Below are positions 51,454 to 60,908 of a stretch of 64,000 bases of DNA, piece after piece; position 1 is the first letter of the stretch, and each line of letters opens with the position of its first letter. The stretch comes from DAOPXV01 sp035352535 (GTDB taxonomy: Bacteria; Muiribacteriota; UBA9980), in contig CAZJFS010000001.1 in assembly GCA_964545075.1 (NCBI GenBank), positions 53,843 through 117,842 of the forward strand, in the 5' to 3' direction. Below the pieces are notes generated by a model, which had not been told where the DNA came from, made no database searches, and was given only the letters and a program-made list of their open reading frames with translations. A program made the position numbers and the translations under genes.

Positions 51454-53790
51454 ATGAGTTTGAAAACAATGAAAATCAACATAACCGGACAGGTGCAGGG
51501 CGTGGGCTTCAGGCCTCACGTTTTCCGTTTAGCTTCAGAACTCGGACTCAACGGCTTCATTAAAAACAGCGTAAGCGGGGTCGAGATAGAAGTTTACGGC
51601 GGCGAGCGCCAGGTTGAAAAATTCGTTTCCACTTTAAAAACTTCTCCGCCTCCAAGATCCGTAATAGAAAAATTCCTCGTCTCCGATATCCCTCCGAAAC
51701 AATATTCAAATTTCAGCATACGTAATTCCGACGAAAAATCCGGCGCGTCGGACGGTTCCGTTTTCGTCTCCGCGGATATTTGCGTATGCGCCGATTGCGC
51801 CAGGGATATAATCGACGGCAGAAGGCGCGATTATCCTTTTACCAACTGCACGAACTGCGGCCCGCGCTTTACCATAACCGAAGGCCTTCCTTACGACAGG
51901 CCTTACACCACGATGAAAAAATTCCCGATGTGCGACCGATGCCGCGACGAATACGAAAATCCTATGAACCGGCGCTTTCACGCTCAACCCAACGCCTGCG
52001 CGGAATGCGGCCCGAAACTTCATCTTCTCGATAACTTCAACGAAAAACCCGATATGAATAATATTTCATTTTCAAAATATCAGCCGGGGCTTATAAAAGA
52101 ATTCGCGTCAATGATCCGCAACGGCAAAATAGGCGCGCTCATGGGCATCGGCGGATTTCATATTGCCGCAAGGCCTGACGACGATTCGACCGTCATTAAA
52201 TTACGCGAACGAAAAAACCGTCCATCCAAGCCTTTCGCACTGATGGCCCCTTCCGTTGAATTCATCAGGGAAATCTGCGACGTTTCAAAAGCGGAAGAAG
52301 AGCTTTTAATGTCGCATATAGCGCCGATCGTGCTTTTAAGAAAAAAAGAAAATTCCGTGAAATACTTCGGAATTTCGGAATATGTGGCTCCCAAAAACGA
52401 TTATCTCGGCTTCATGCTCCCGTATTCGCCGCTGCACATCCTTATTATGAATGAATATAACGCTCCTCTAATATTGACATCGGGTAATTTAAGCGATGAG
52501 CCTATCTGCTACAGGCTCGAGGACGCATTCGAAAAGCTTTCGGGAATATGCGACGCGGCGCTATGCCATAACCGCGATATTCTTCTTCCGTGCGACGATT
52601 CGGTTATGTTCGTTGAAAACGGCAGGCGTTTTACGATCAGGCCCTCAAGAGGTATAGCGCCTAACGTTATATCGCTCGGGACGGAAACTAAAAAATCCGG
52701 CATATTCGCCGTCGGCGCCATACTCAAAAACACCTTTTCGTTCAATCTCGGCGACCGGATAATCACTTCCCAATACATAGGCGACACGGACATAGTCGAA
52801 AACTTCGAACTGTTCGAAACCACCGTTTCACATTTCAAAAAGTTATACGATATAGCGCCCGTAAAATTCATCCACGATATGAATCCCGACGCGAGAACGA
52901 GCAGATATTCCTTAGACGCTCCGGCGGAAGCCGGCCCGGTCGGAGTTCAGCATCATTACGCCCACATTCTTTCCGTCATGGCCGAGAATAAAATCGTTAA
53001 AAAGGTCCTGGGCCTCGCTTTCGATGGAACCGGATTCGGCGCCGACGGCACGGTCTGGGGCGGCGAATTTCTGATATGCGGCACTGACGATTTCGAGAGG
53101 GCCGGATATTTCAAGCCGTTCACTGCGCAAAATTATGACGAATCGGTTAAAACCGTATCCAAACTCGCGCTTGCCGCTATTTATGGCATGTCCGGAAAAT
53201 CAACGTGCGAAAAAATAATGAAAAATATAGGTGAAAAAGAGAGTTCGATAATTTTAAAGGCTCTCGAAGCGGGCGTTAACACGGTTAAAACATCTTCGCT
53301 CGGAAGGATATTCGACATAGCCGCGGCGATGGCGGGATTTTCCGGAAGAGTCAGCTTCGAGGGCGAAGCCGCGATATTTCTGGAGATGAATTTCCCCCGC
53401 GAACGCTTCGAATTCTGGCATGATAAAGGCTCCGGCGATTATTATTATATAGACATTCGCGAGGAAGGCGGGACTACGGTGCTTGATTGGGAAAAGATGC
53501 TCGAAGACATGATCGGAGACGCCGAACGCGGCGCAAAGGCATCTGAAATATCTTATAAATTTCACAAGGGCGTCGTCATGTCTTCATTCAAAGCGGCGAA
53601 AAAAATAGCCGAACTGAACGGATTATCGGATATCTGCCTTTCGGGGGGCGTCTTTTACAACCGCGTCATACTTTCAAATCTGATAGCCATTTTTGAAAAC
53701 AGCGGTTTCACGGTCCACACCCCGAAATACGTAAGTCTGGGCGACAGTGGAATATCGGCCGGACAGTGCTATTTCGGCCTTATGAATTAA
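51454..53790 (+). CDS. hypF: Carbamoyltransferase HypF
   Basis: A 778-residue protein of normal length. In order it has an acylphosphatase domain (Q-V-Q-G-V-G-F-R-P-H near residue 15), two zinc fingers (C-A-D-C...C-T-N-C-G-P, then C-D-R-C...C-A-E-C-G-P, about 108-190), a YrdC-like domain and a C-terminal Kae1-like domain with H-H-Y-A-H near residue 507 and D-G-T-G-F-G near 530. HypF forms the thiocarbamate/cyanide ligand of the [NiFe] site on the HypE Cys. AAAGG precedes the ATG. First gene of the operon. Confidence 0.97.
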   Translation: MSLKTMKINITGQVQGVGFRPHVFRLASELGLNGFIKNSVSGVEIEVYGGERQVEKFVSTLKTSPPPRSVIEKFLVSDIPPKQYSNFSIRNSDEKSGASDGSVFVSADICVCADCARDIIDGRRRDYPFTNCTNCGPRFTITEGLPYDRPYTTMKKFPMCDRCRDEYENPMNRRFHAQPNACAECGPKLHLLDNFNEKPDMNNISFSKYQPGLIKEFASMIRNGKIGALMGIGGFHIAARPDDDSTVIKLRERKNRPSKPFALMAPSVEFIREICDVSKAEEELLMSHIAPIVLLRKKENSVKYFGISEYVAPKNDYLGFMLPYSPLHILIMNEYNAPLILTSGNLSDEPICYRLEDAFEKLSGICDAALCHNRDILLPCDDSVMFVENGRRFTIRPSRGIAPNVISLGTETKKSGIFAVGAILKNTFSFNLGDRIITSQYIGDTDIVENFELFETTVSHFKKLYDIAPVKFIHDMNPDARTSRYSLDAPAEAGPVGVQHHYAHILSVMAENKIVKKVLGLAFDGTGFGADGTVWGGEFLICGTDDFERAGYFKPFTAQNYDESVKTVSKLALAAIYGMSGKSTCEKIMKNIGEKESSIILKALEAGVNTVKTSSLGRIFDIAAAMAGFSGRVSFEGEAAIFLEMNFPRERFEFWHDKGSGDYYYIDIREEGGTTVLDWEKMLEDMIGDAERGAKASEISYKFHKGVVMSSFKAAKKIAELNGLSDICLSGGVFYNRVILSNLIAIFENSGFTVHTPKYVSLGDSGISAGQCYFGLMN

Positions 53791-53803
53791 CCGGAGGTTT
53801 TTT

Positions 53804-54040
53804 ATGTGCCTTGGAATACCAGTGCCAATAGTTAAACTGATAGATCAATGTTACGCGGAAGTAAAGATCGGCGCCGTCTCGAAAAAAATAAACGTTTCGA
53901 TGGTGGAAGGCGCGGCGGTCGGCGATTTCGTCATACTTCACGCCGGATTCGCGATTTCGATCATAAGCCCGGAGGAAGCGGAAAAAACTTATAAAATGCT
54001 CGAAAGCATTGAAAAAGGAAATGAAATAAAGGGATTGTAA
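53804..54040 (+). CDS. hypC: Hydrogenase assembly chaperone HypC
   Basis: A 78-residue protein starting M-C-L-G-I-P, whose Cys2 is essential for holding the iron, followed by V-G-D-F-V-I-L-H-A-G-F-A and a helical tail. HypC works with HypD in building the Fe(CN)2CO group and delivers it to the large subunit. GGAGG lies upstream. The next gene starts after 1 bp. Confidence 0.95.
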   Translation: MCLGIPVPIVKLIDQCYAEVKIGAVSKKINVSMVEGAAVGDFVILHAGFAISIISPEEAEKTYKMLESIEKGNEIKGL

Positions 54041-54041
54041 A

Positions 54042-54464
54042 ATGAAAAAATTTTTCGGCGCGATAGAAAATATATTGATGGCGCTTTTCGCCTTGTTTAT
54101 AATATGGGTGGCTATAGTGCCGTCAGGACAGGGTCCGAGACCGGGCGCCAATAAAAAATCATGCATAGCGAATATGAAGACCATCGAAGGCGCCATAGAA
54201 TTATACCATATGGAAAACGGGCAGTCAACCGCTTTAACGATAAGCGACCTTGTCACCAAGGGATATTTAAAGACCGAGCCGAAATGCCGCCCGTTCACGA
54301 AAAAATTCATGGGTTTCGCGGTCCAGCAGCCGCAGCCTGCGCCATATAGGATAATGATAATGAGCGCGGGGATTCAACCGGGGCAGATACAGGTCGACGT
54401 TGAATGTAATGTTCACGGAAGACTGAGCCTCCAGGATTCGACTGACAGTACAAAAGGATTATAA
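54042..54464 (+). CDS. Pilin-like membrane protein inside hyp operon
   Basis: A 140-residue protein with one N-terminal membrane helix (about 8-28). After it comes K-K-S-C-I-A-N-M-K-T-I-E-G-A-I-E-L-Y-H-M near residue 43, the pattern seen after the hydrophobic stem of some pseudopilins. The class III prepilin signal (Gly-Phe...Glu) is missing, so ordinary prepilin processing is unlikely. It sits one base after hypC and about 105 bp before hypD, on the same strand. No role in hydrogenase assembly is known for such a protein; an accidental insertion or a lineage-specific operon member are both possible. Confidence 0.65.
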   Translation: MKKFFGAIENILMALFALFIIWVAIVPSGQGPRPGANKKSCIANMKTIEGAIELYHMENGQSTALTISDLVTKGYLKTEPKCRPFTKKFMGFAVQQPQPAPYRIMIMSAGIQPGQIQVDVECNVHGRLSLQDSTDSTKGL

Positions 54465-54569
54465 ACTAAAATTATTAAAAACGATGTTTTTGCGGAATAA
54501 AACTAAAATGACGTGCGATCCGCCGCCAATAAAGTGATTTAAAGTAATACGATCACGGAGCATGAAATA

Positions 54570-55721
54570 ATGAGTTTTAATTACGACGAATTCTCGGAAA
54601 AATGCAATAAAAAAGAGACGGCGAAAAAGATACTCGATAAAATAAACGCCTATTGCGCCGCGATCGACAAGGCTTCCATTAATTTAATGGAGGTCTGCGG
54701 AACGCATACTCACGAGATATTCAAATCCGGCGTCAGAACTATGCTTCCTGATAAAATAAAGCTGCGCTCGGGCCCCGGATGCCCCGTCTGCGTCACCGAG
54801 GATTCTTATATCGACGGCGCGATAAATATGGCGCGGGATAAAAACTTCATTATCACTACCTTCGGGGATATGCTCAAAGTTCCGGGCGAAATTTCGAGCC
54901 TGAAAAAAGAGCAGGGCGCCGGTTCCGACGTCCGCGTCGTTTATTCTCCTACGGACTCTATCGAGATAGCGTTCGAAAACCCTTCCAAAAACGTGATTTT
55001 TCTCGGCGTAGGATTCGAGACGACCGCTCCGGCGGTTGCGTTTCTGGCGAAGGAAGCGAAGGAACGCGGACTTAAAAACCTTTTCATATACGAGGGAAAC
55101 AAGACGGTGCCGGAAGCTTTAAAGGCAATAGCCAATCATCCGGCCGTTAAAATAGACGGGTTTATTCTTCCGGGCCACGTTTCGGTTATAACGGGCGTGA
55201 CGGCGTACAGATCGCCACTGGCCCAAAGCGGCATCTGCGGAGTTATATGCGGATTCGAATATATAGATATACTTCTTTCCATAGAAACGTTATTGAAAAT
55301 GATCTCTGAGGGTCGGCACGACGTCATAAACGAATATAGCCGGGCGGTGAGCGAATCCGGAAACGCGGCGGCGCAAAAGATCATGAACGAGGTCTTCGAA
55401 GCGTGCGATAGCGAATGGCGTGGAATCGGAGTAATACCAGGGTCGGGCCTGAAACTTCGCGGCGAATACAAAAAATATTCGGCGGACGATAATTTTGCCG
55501 CCGTTATTAACCGGGCCGGAAAAACCGCTGGAACGGCGCATCATCAGGGATGTAAATGCGGCGAGGTGCTTTTATCGGTGATAGAACCGCCGCAATGCCC
55601 GCTTTTTAAGAAGGTTTGCAGCCCCATATTTCCGATAGGGCCCTGCATGGTCTCAAGCGAAGGAACTTGCGCCGCGTTCTATAAATACGGATCGTCGGGC
55701 GATAAGATAGAGCTGGAGTAA
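54570..55721 (+). CDS. hypD: Hydrogenase iron-sulfur assembly protein HypD
   Basis: A 383-residue protein with the HypD motifs M-E-V-C-G-T-H-T-H near residue 39, G-P-G-C-P-V-C-V-T near 68, G-F-E-T-T-A-P near 150 and the C-terminal cluster Cys residues (H-H-Q-G-C-K-C-G...C-P-L-F-K-K-V-C). It is a [4Fe-4S] scaffold that with HypC assembles the Fe(CN)2CO group. It stops five bases before hypE starts. A possible weak ribosome site GGAGC is upstream. Confidence 0.96.
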   Translation: MSFNYDEFSEKCNKKETAKKILDKINAYCAAIDKASINLMEVCGTHTHEIFKSGVRTMLPDKIKLRSGPGCPVCVTEDSYIDGAINMARDKNFIITTFGDMLKVPGEISSLKKEQGAGSDVRVVYSPTDSIEIAFENPSKNVIFLGVGFETTAPAVAFLAKEAKERGLKNLFIYEGNKTVPEALKAIANHPAVKIDGFILPGHVSVITGVTAYRSPLAQSGICGVICGFEYIDILLSIETLLKMISEGRHDVINEYSRAVSESGNAAAQKIMNEVFEACDSEWRGIGVIPGSGLKLRGEYKKYSADDNFAAVINRAGKTAGTAHHQGCKCGEVLLSVIEPPQCPLFKKVCSPIFPIGPCMVSSEGTCAAFYKYGSSGDKIELE

Positions 55722-55726
55722 TTATT

Positions 55727-56797
55727 ATGAATTTGAACGAACGGGAAAAATACATAACCGAGGCGCACGGAAACGGCGGAAAACTGACGCATGATCTCAT
55801 AAGCTCGGTTTTCGTAAAATATTTTGACAATCCCACGCTTTCGGAAGGCCTGGATTCGGGAAGGCTCGATATTTTAAAATTCGCGGCGAAAATCTCGGAA
55901 AACACGGGATTTAAATTTTCCGGCCAGAAACTCGGCATGACGACGGATTCTTACGTAGTGAAACCGTTGTTTTTCAACGGCGGCGACATTGGAAAATTGG
56001 CCGTGACCGGAACGGTTAACGATCTCATCGTAACCGGCGCGATTCCGGTCGCCATAACATGCGGTTTTATAATCGAAGAAGGCTTCAAGATCGAAACGCT
56101 TGAGACGATAGTTAAAAGTATGGCCCGAACGGCTTCCGAAAACGGAGTTTTCGTAGCCACCGGCGACACTAAGGTGGTCGGGCGCGGTTTGTGCGACGGC
56201 GTTTATATCAATACGTCAGGAGTCGGATTGATACCCGACGGCGTGGACCTCGCGCCGTCTAAAATAAGCGGCGGCGACGCGGTCATAATAACGGGAACGC
56301 CCGGAAATCATGGAGCGTGCATATTGAACGAACGCGGCGGATTCATCGACAGAATGTCGGTCAGCTCCGACTGCGCGCCGCTCGCCAGGCAGCTGTCAGG
56401 CCTTCTCGATAAAAAATTCGGGATAAAAGTTATGCGCGATGCCACCCGCGGCGGAGTAGCCACAACGTTAAACGAATTCGTATCGCAGAATAATAATTTT
56501 GGAATAATGCTCGAGGAAGAATCCATATCTTATGAAACGAACGCCAAATCGCTCGCTGATATCCTCGGTATCGATCTTCTTTACTCGGCCTGCGAGGGAC
56601 GGGCGATAATCGTCTGCCCCAGCGGAACGGCTAATGACGTTCTGGCGCACCTTTCACGCTTCGATGAAACGTCAGGCGCGATGGAGATCGGGCGCGTCAG
56701 CGAAAAAAATAAAGGCAAGGTCGTAATAAAAACGAGAATAGGCGGCGGAAGATTTCTTGATATGCAGGTTCTCGAACAGTTTCCAAGAATTTGTTAG
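55727..56797 (+). CDS. hypE: Hydrogenase maturation protein HypE
   Basis: A 356-residue protein of the PurM/ThiL fold: A-H-G-N-G-G near residue 10, T-D-S-Y-V-V near 70, G-D-T-K near 147 and D-A-T-R-G-G-V near 230. It ends P-R-I-C, the C-terminal Cys that receives the carbamoyl group from HypF and is dehydrated to thiocyanate. ATP is used for the dehydration. hypA begins 12 bp downstream. Confidence 0.97.
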   Translation: MNLNEREKYITEAHGNGGKLTHDLISSVFVKYFDNPTLSEGLDSGRLDILKFAAKISENTGFKFSGQKLGMTTDSYVVKPLFFNGGDIGKLAVTGTVNDLIVTGAIPVAITCGFIIEEGFKIETLETIVKSMARTASENGVFVATGDTKVVGRGLCDGVYINTSGVGLIPDGVDLAPSKISGGDAVIITGTPGNHGACILNERGGFIDRMSVSSDCAPLARQLSGLLDKKFGIKVMRDATRGGVATTLNEFVSQNNNFGIMLEEESISYETNAKSLADILGIDLLYSACEGRAIIVCPSGTANDVLAHLSRFDETSGAMEIGRVSEKNKGKVVIKTRIGGGRFLDMQVLEQFPRIC

Positions 56798-56809
56798 GAG
56801 ATTTACGCG

Positions 56810-57160
56810 ATGCATGAAATGTCGTTAGCGGTAAACATACTTAAAATAGCGGCCAAGGAGCTTTCAAATCGCGGCATAGAAAAAATGAAGATGCGCGCGC
56901 TGACGCTGTCGGTCGGAAAGATGACGCAGGTCGTTCCCGAATCGCTGAAATACGCCCTTGAAATTCTTGGAAAGAGCGAAGGTTTCGATAACGTTTCATA
57001 TATTATCATGGACTGCCCGCTGGAAGTCGAATGCAGGGACTGCGGCTTCAACAGAAAGCTGAGCGAAGTTGAGATGGCCTGCGGTTCGTGCGGCTCGTTC
57101 AATCTGAAGATGACCGGAGGCAGGGAACTCAAAATTGATTCGATCGACGTGGACGATTAG
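56810..57160 (+). CDS. hypA: Hydrogenase nickel metallochaperone HypA
   Basis: A 116-residue protein that starts M-H-E-M-S (His2 and Glu3 bind nickel) and has a zinc site of two C-x-x-C pairs (C-R-D-C and C-G-S-C) near residues 75-95. It delivers nickel with HypB. AGGAG lies upstream of the ATG. hypB follows after 116 bp, which includes an 8-bp A/T-rich stem (57168-57175 with 57191-57198). Confidence 0.95.
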   Translation: MHEMSLAVNILKIAAKELSNRGIEKMKMRALTLSVGKMTQVVPESLKYALEILGKSEGFDNVSYIIMDCPLEVECRDCGFNRKLSEVEMACGSCGSFNLKMTGGRELKIDSIDVDD

Positions 57161-57276
57161 CCCGAAATATCATAATCATTAAAACGGCTTTTATGATACT
57201 GCGGCGGGTATTAAGCAGTGAAAAAAATTAAGCATGATAAACATATTATAAAAATTTTAAGAATCGGGAGTTTGAT

Positions 57277-57939
57277 ATGTCTGAAATAGAAATAGCCAGA
57301 GACGTTATGGAAGAAAATGACGTAATCGCTAAAGAGGTCAACGATCTTTTAAAAGTTAAAAAAATATTCTGCGTCAATATCATCAGCTCGCCCGGCGCCG
57401 GAAAGACGACGCTCCTTGAAAAAACTCTCCAGTATCTTCAGGGCAAGATGAAATGCGCCGTAATCGAAGGCGATATTTCAACGGTTATCGACCGCGACAG
57501 GCTGCTTCCCTACTGCAGAAACGTGTATCAGATAAACACCGACACATTCGGCGGCGATTGTCATTTGAGCGCCTTCATGATAAGGGACGCGCTTAAAAAA
57601 TTCAATCTCGACGAACTGGAGCTGATAATAATCGAAAACGTTGGAAACCTTATCTGCCCGGCCGATTTCTATATAGGCGAAGACAAAAAGATATTGCTGT
57701 ATTCGCTCACGGAAGGCGAGGACAAGCCGTTGAAATACCCTGTTTCGTTTAACGTGGCGGACGTAATAGTAGTAACTAAAATGGACCTTTTACCTCACCT
57801 CGACATAGACATGGGAAAAATCAGGGATAACATCAAGAAGGTCAACGGGCACGCCAAAGTTTATTTTGTTTCAGCTAAAACAGGCGAAGGGCTTGAAGAT
57901 TGGATCAATTATTTCATGCCATTTGAAATAAAAGAATAG
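57277..57939 (+). CDS. hypB: Hydrogenase nickel GTPase HypB
   Basis: A 220-residue GTPase with the P-loop S-S-P-G-A-G-K-T-T near residue 38, followed by E-G-D-I near 66, N-V-G-N-L-I-C-P near 122 and the guanine motif T-K-M-D near 165. The N-terminus lacks the His-rich nickel store and the C-x-x-G-C-x-x-C motif found in some HypB, so it is of the short type. It inserts nickel with HypA. Confidence 0.96.
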   Translation: MSEIEIARDVMEENDVIAKEVNDLLKVKKIFCVNIISSPGAGKTTLLEKTLQYLQGKMKCAVIEGDISTVIDRDRLLPYCRNVYQINTDTFGGDCHLSAFMIRDALKKFNLDELELIIIENVGNLICPADFYIGEDKKILLYSLTEGEDKPLKYPVSFNVADVIVVTKMDLLPHLDIDMGKIRDNIKKVNGHAKVYFVSAKTGEGLEDWINYFMPFEIKE

Positions 57940-57960
57940 ATCAATAAAAAAGGAGGCTGA

Positions 57961-57982
57961 GTTTTAAATTAAATTTTAAAAC
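57961..57982 (+). repeat. A/T-rich hairpin between hypB and response regulator
   Basis: GTTTTAAA (57961-57968) pairs with TTTAAAAC (57975-57982). It lies upstream of the ribosome site GAGGAGG for the response regulator gene and may set mRNA stability between hyp and hyd parts. Confidence 0.3.
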
Positions 57983-58010
57983 AAACTGCAAAATTTGAGG
58001 AGGTTTATTA

Positions 58011-58424
58011 ATGTCGAAAAAAGTTTTAATTATCGATGACGACCCGGACATAGTCGAAACTATGAAAATGGTCCTTGAATCAAAGGATTACACGGTAGAA
58101 TCGGCCGTTAACGGAACCGAAGGGCTTGCCAAAGTTAAAACTTTCAACCCTGACGTTATAATTCTGGACGTAATGATGGATTCAGTCACGGAAGGCTTTC
58201 AGGTGTCCTACAAACTTCGCTCCGTGGAACCTAATTCGGAATACGCGAAATGGGCGAAAACCCCTATAATAATGGTTTCAGCTATCAACACCACCTCACA
58301 TTTCAAATACTCGCCTCAAACGGATTCAGATTTCCTCCCGGTCGACGAATTTTTGAACAAGCCGATCGAACCGGAAGCGCTCATATCGACGGTAGAAAAA
58401 TGTCTCGCTAAAACGGCAAAGTAA
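58011..58424 (+). CDS. Single-domain response regulator
   Basis: A 137-residue protein that is only a receiver domain: I-I-D-D-D-P near residue 8 (acidic pocket), I-I-L-D-V-M near residue 50 (phosphorylated Asp), M-V-S-A near 88 and F-L-N-K-P near 115. There is no output domain, so it acts by protein contact or as a phosphate relay. The histidine kinase gene begins 21 bp later. The receiver has an insertion of about 10 residues after V-M-M-D (S-V-T-E-G-F...), and a second loop after the Ser. Confidence 0.9.
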   Translation: MSKKVLIIDDDPDIVETMKMVLESKDYTVESAVNGTEGLAKVKTFNPDVIILDVMMDSVTEGFQVSYKLRSVEPNSEYAKWAKTPIIMVSAINTTSHFKYSPQTDSDFLPVDEFLNKPIEPEALISTVEKCLAKTAK

Positions 58425-58445
58425 AAAAACGAGGAAATTTAAAAC

Positions 58446-59846
58446 ATGCAGGAAAAACCAAAAAGCCTCGAAATAAGGGTGTTCGAACTCATCGGCAGGC
58501 TTCGGTGGTTAAACGGCCTCAGATGGATCGCTATCGCCATGATAGCGGCCGTCATAGAGATCGCCGTAAATTTTTTCGGCTTGAATATATGCAGGACGCC
58601 TCTTTATGCTTCGGCGGCGGCCCTTACGGCGGGCAACCTCATATTGATATTCATGGTCGAAAAAGTGGTGCCGGTGAATGGAAAGCAAAATTTAGAGTAC
58701 CGCTATCGCATGACGACGATCATCGCCAACTCTCAGATAGCGTTCGATCTTTTCATGCTCACGATACTTCTTCATTACGCAGGCGGAATCCAGAACACGT
58801 TCAGCTTTTACTATATATTTCATATAGTAATCGCCAGCATGCTTTTAGAACCGCTGCACTGCTTCTGCCAGGCGGCATTGGCCTGTCTGCTTTATTCGGG
58901 ACTCGTCACATTCGAGCATTTTGGGATAGTGGACCATTATTCATTATACGCCGGTGCATCGATGCCTTACGCGGCTGAAAAAGTGAACCTCATCGGCTCC
59001 ATTGTCGCTTTCGTAAGCACGATCGTTTTCATGTGCTACATGGCCACTTCAATATCCATGAAACTTAGGGCGAAGGAAAACCTTCTGCTTGAAACCAACC
59101 TCAAGCTCGTGGAAATGGACGCTAAAAAATCAGAATTCGTAATGATCGTGGCGCACGAGCTGAAATCGCCTCTGGGAACGATACAATTTATGATCAAATC
59201 CCTTACCGGCGGCTTCGCTAAAGCGAACATCGATGAAAAAACAAAAGAGGTCCTGGCGAAAGTCGAAAACCGCGCCGAAAATCTCCTGCACTTCGTCAAC
59301 GAACTTCTGGACCTTTCAAAAATAAAAACGGGTTTCGGCTCAAAAGAGTTCAAAAATATATCAATAGCCGAAAAATTAAAAAAATCGATAGCGGCTCTTG
59401 AACCGCAGGCTAACGCCTCAGGCATAACTGTCAAAACCGATATTCACGGAACAGACGAGGAACTTTGCGCCATGGGCGATCCGGAATATCTCGAAAACGC
59501 TTTGATGAACGTGATATCTAACGCAATCAAGTACAACGTCAAAGACGGAAAAGTGGATATATCCCTTTACAGGAACGACGAAAACATCATATTCACATGC
59601 AAAGATACCGGCATAGGGATACCGCCGGGCGATATACCGAAGATCTTCGATGAGTTCCACAGAACTTCCATATCTAAAAAGCACACCGCAAATGGAGCGG
59701 GTATAGGAATGTCGATAACGAAAAAAATAGTTGAATATCACAGAGGAACCATAACCGTTGATTCAACCGTCGGACAGGGAACTAAATTCATAGTTTCCCT
59801 TCCGGTTAACAATATCGGAAAAGCTAATCCTGAAGGAGGAAAATAA
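58446..59846 (+). CDS. Membrane histidine kinase
   Basis: A 466-residue protein. The first 200 residues have about six membrane helices (for example I-A-M-I-A-A-V-I-E-I-A-V and I-G-S-I-V-A-F-V-S-T-I-V-F), with little periplasmic part, then a linker helix and the kinase core: H-box H-E-L-K-S-P-L near residue 237, N-box N-A-I-K-Y-N near 360, and G-boxes D-T-G-I-G-I-P near 387 and G-A-G-I-G-M-S near 417. It stops directly before hydB (TAA|ATG). Together with the receiver protein it forms a two-component pair inside the hydrogenase operon. Its sensed signal may lie in the membrane, such as the quinone pool or a dissolved gas; this is inference. Confidence 0.92.
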   Translation: MQEKPKSLEIRVFELIGRLRWLNGLRWIAIAMIAAVIEIAVNFFGLNICRTPLYASAAALTAGNLILIFMVEKVVPVNGKQNLEYRYRMTTIIANSQIAFDLFMLTILLHYAGGIQNTFSFYYIFHIVIASMLLEPLHCFCQAALACLLYSGLVTFEHFGIVDHYSLYAGASMPYAAEKVNLIGSIVAFVSTIVFMCYMATSISMKLRAKENLLLETNLKLVEMDAKKSEFVMIVAHELKSPLGTIQFMIKSLTGGFAKANIDEKTKEVLAKVENRAENLLHFVNELLDLSKIKTGFGSKEFKNISIAEKLKKSIAALEPQANASGITVKTDIHGTDEELCAMGDPEYLENALMNVISNAIKYNVKDGKVDISLYRNDENIIFTCKDTGIGIPPGDIPKIFDEFHRTSISKKHTANGAGIGMSITKKIVEYHRGTITVDSTVGQGTKFIVSLPVNNIGKANPEGGK

Positions 59847-60908
59847 ATGTATAAAGCAATGACAAGGGCCGAATTGGCTGTTTTTGCCGAAAAACTCGTC
59901 AAGGGCAACACGGTTTACGGCGTTGTCGCTAAAGACGGCCAATTCGCATGGGATAGCATACACGATCATAAAGAACTCGTGTTGGACTACCCGACGACTA
60001 TATCATCGCCCAAAAAATATTTTCTGCCGCCGACCGAAACCCTCTTAAAATTCAAACTCGCGGCGAACAGCCCGGATCCAAAGGCCGTTAATGAATCTAA
60101 GGACGCCATATTATTCGGAATGCACGCCTGCGATATATACGCGACGAGGATGCTAGATAACGCCTTTTCGGAAACGAATAATGACGTAAATTATGGCGAA
60201 AAACGCAAAAAAGCTTTAATAATAGGAGTTTCCTGCCAGCCTGATCCGGATTGTTTCTGCAATAAAATGGGCGTTGATGAATTTGTTTTCGATCAAAAAA
60301 ATATCCAGAGCAAGTCGGCCCCTTTCGACCTTTTCATAGTTAATCTCATCCACAAATACGTGGTTATAATCGGCTCCGCGCGCGGCGAGGAAATGCTTAA
60401 AAAATACGCCAAAACGATCGAAGCCACGACGCAGGACATTGAAGCGATGAAAATAATAGAAAGCAAACGTATTGAATCCTTCACAAACAAGTTTATGCTC
60501 AACTATGATCAGCTTCCAAAGCTTCTCGCGAAGACCTATAGCTCGCCGGTATGGAAAGAATATGCGGATAAATGTTTCGCATGCGGAACCTGCAATCTCG
60601 TTTGCCCGACCTGCTATTGCTTCGATATAAAAGAAGAAGTGCACCTCAATCTTAAGGACGGCCTGCGTAACCGCAATTGGGACAGCTGCATGCTTCCGAT
60701 GTTCGCGGAGGTCGCGGGCGGCGAGAATTTCCGTGAACACGTATCGGACAGGCTCCGTCACAGACTTTTAAGAAAAGGCATGTATATCCAGGAAAAATTC
60801 GGCATGTCGGGATGCGTCGGATGCGGCCGCTGCTATCGAAACTGCACGGCCGATATTTCAATAACCGAAATGTACAACCGTTTGAAGGAGGTTTCAGAGA
60901 ATGACTAA
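59847..60908 (+). CDS. hydB: [4Fe-4S] dicluster subunit, HydB/AsrA-like
   Basis: A 353-residue protein with two ferredoxin-like clusters near the C-terminus: C-F-A-C-G-T-C-N-L-V-C-P near residue 245 and C-V-G-C-G-R-C-Y-R-N-C near 325. The N-terminal part matches the beta subunit of sulfhydrogenase-type group 3b hydrogenases and sulfite reductase subunit A (for example M-H-A-C-D-I near residue 92). It carries electrons between the flavin subunit and the hydrogenase small subunit. The start follows the kinase gene stop. It overlaps hydG by eight bases. The symbol follows the Pyrococcus naming. Confidence 0.88.
   Translation: MYKAMTRAELAVFAEKLVKGNTVYGVVAKDGQFAWDSIHDHKELVLDYPTTISSPKKYFLPPTETLLKFKLAANSPDPKAVNESKDAILFGMHACDIYATRMLDNAFSETNNDVNYGEKRKKALIIGVSCQPDPDCFCNKMGVDEFVFDQKNIQSKSAPFDLFIVNLIHKYVVIIGSARGEEMLKKYAKTIEATTQDIEAMKIIESKRIESFTNKFMLNYDQLPKLLAKTYSSPVWKEYADKCFACGTCNLVCPTCYCFDIKEEVHLNLKDGLRNRNWDSCMLPMFAEVAGGENFREHVSDRLRHRLLRKGMYIQEKFGMSGCVGCGRCYRNCTADISITEMYNRLKEVSEND

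Noticed and set aside
60216..60761. Minus-strand frame of 181 codons inside hydB
   Set aside because: Shadow of a clearly coding hydB with conserved Cys motifs; no ribosome site and no recognisable protein.
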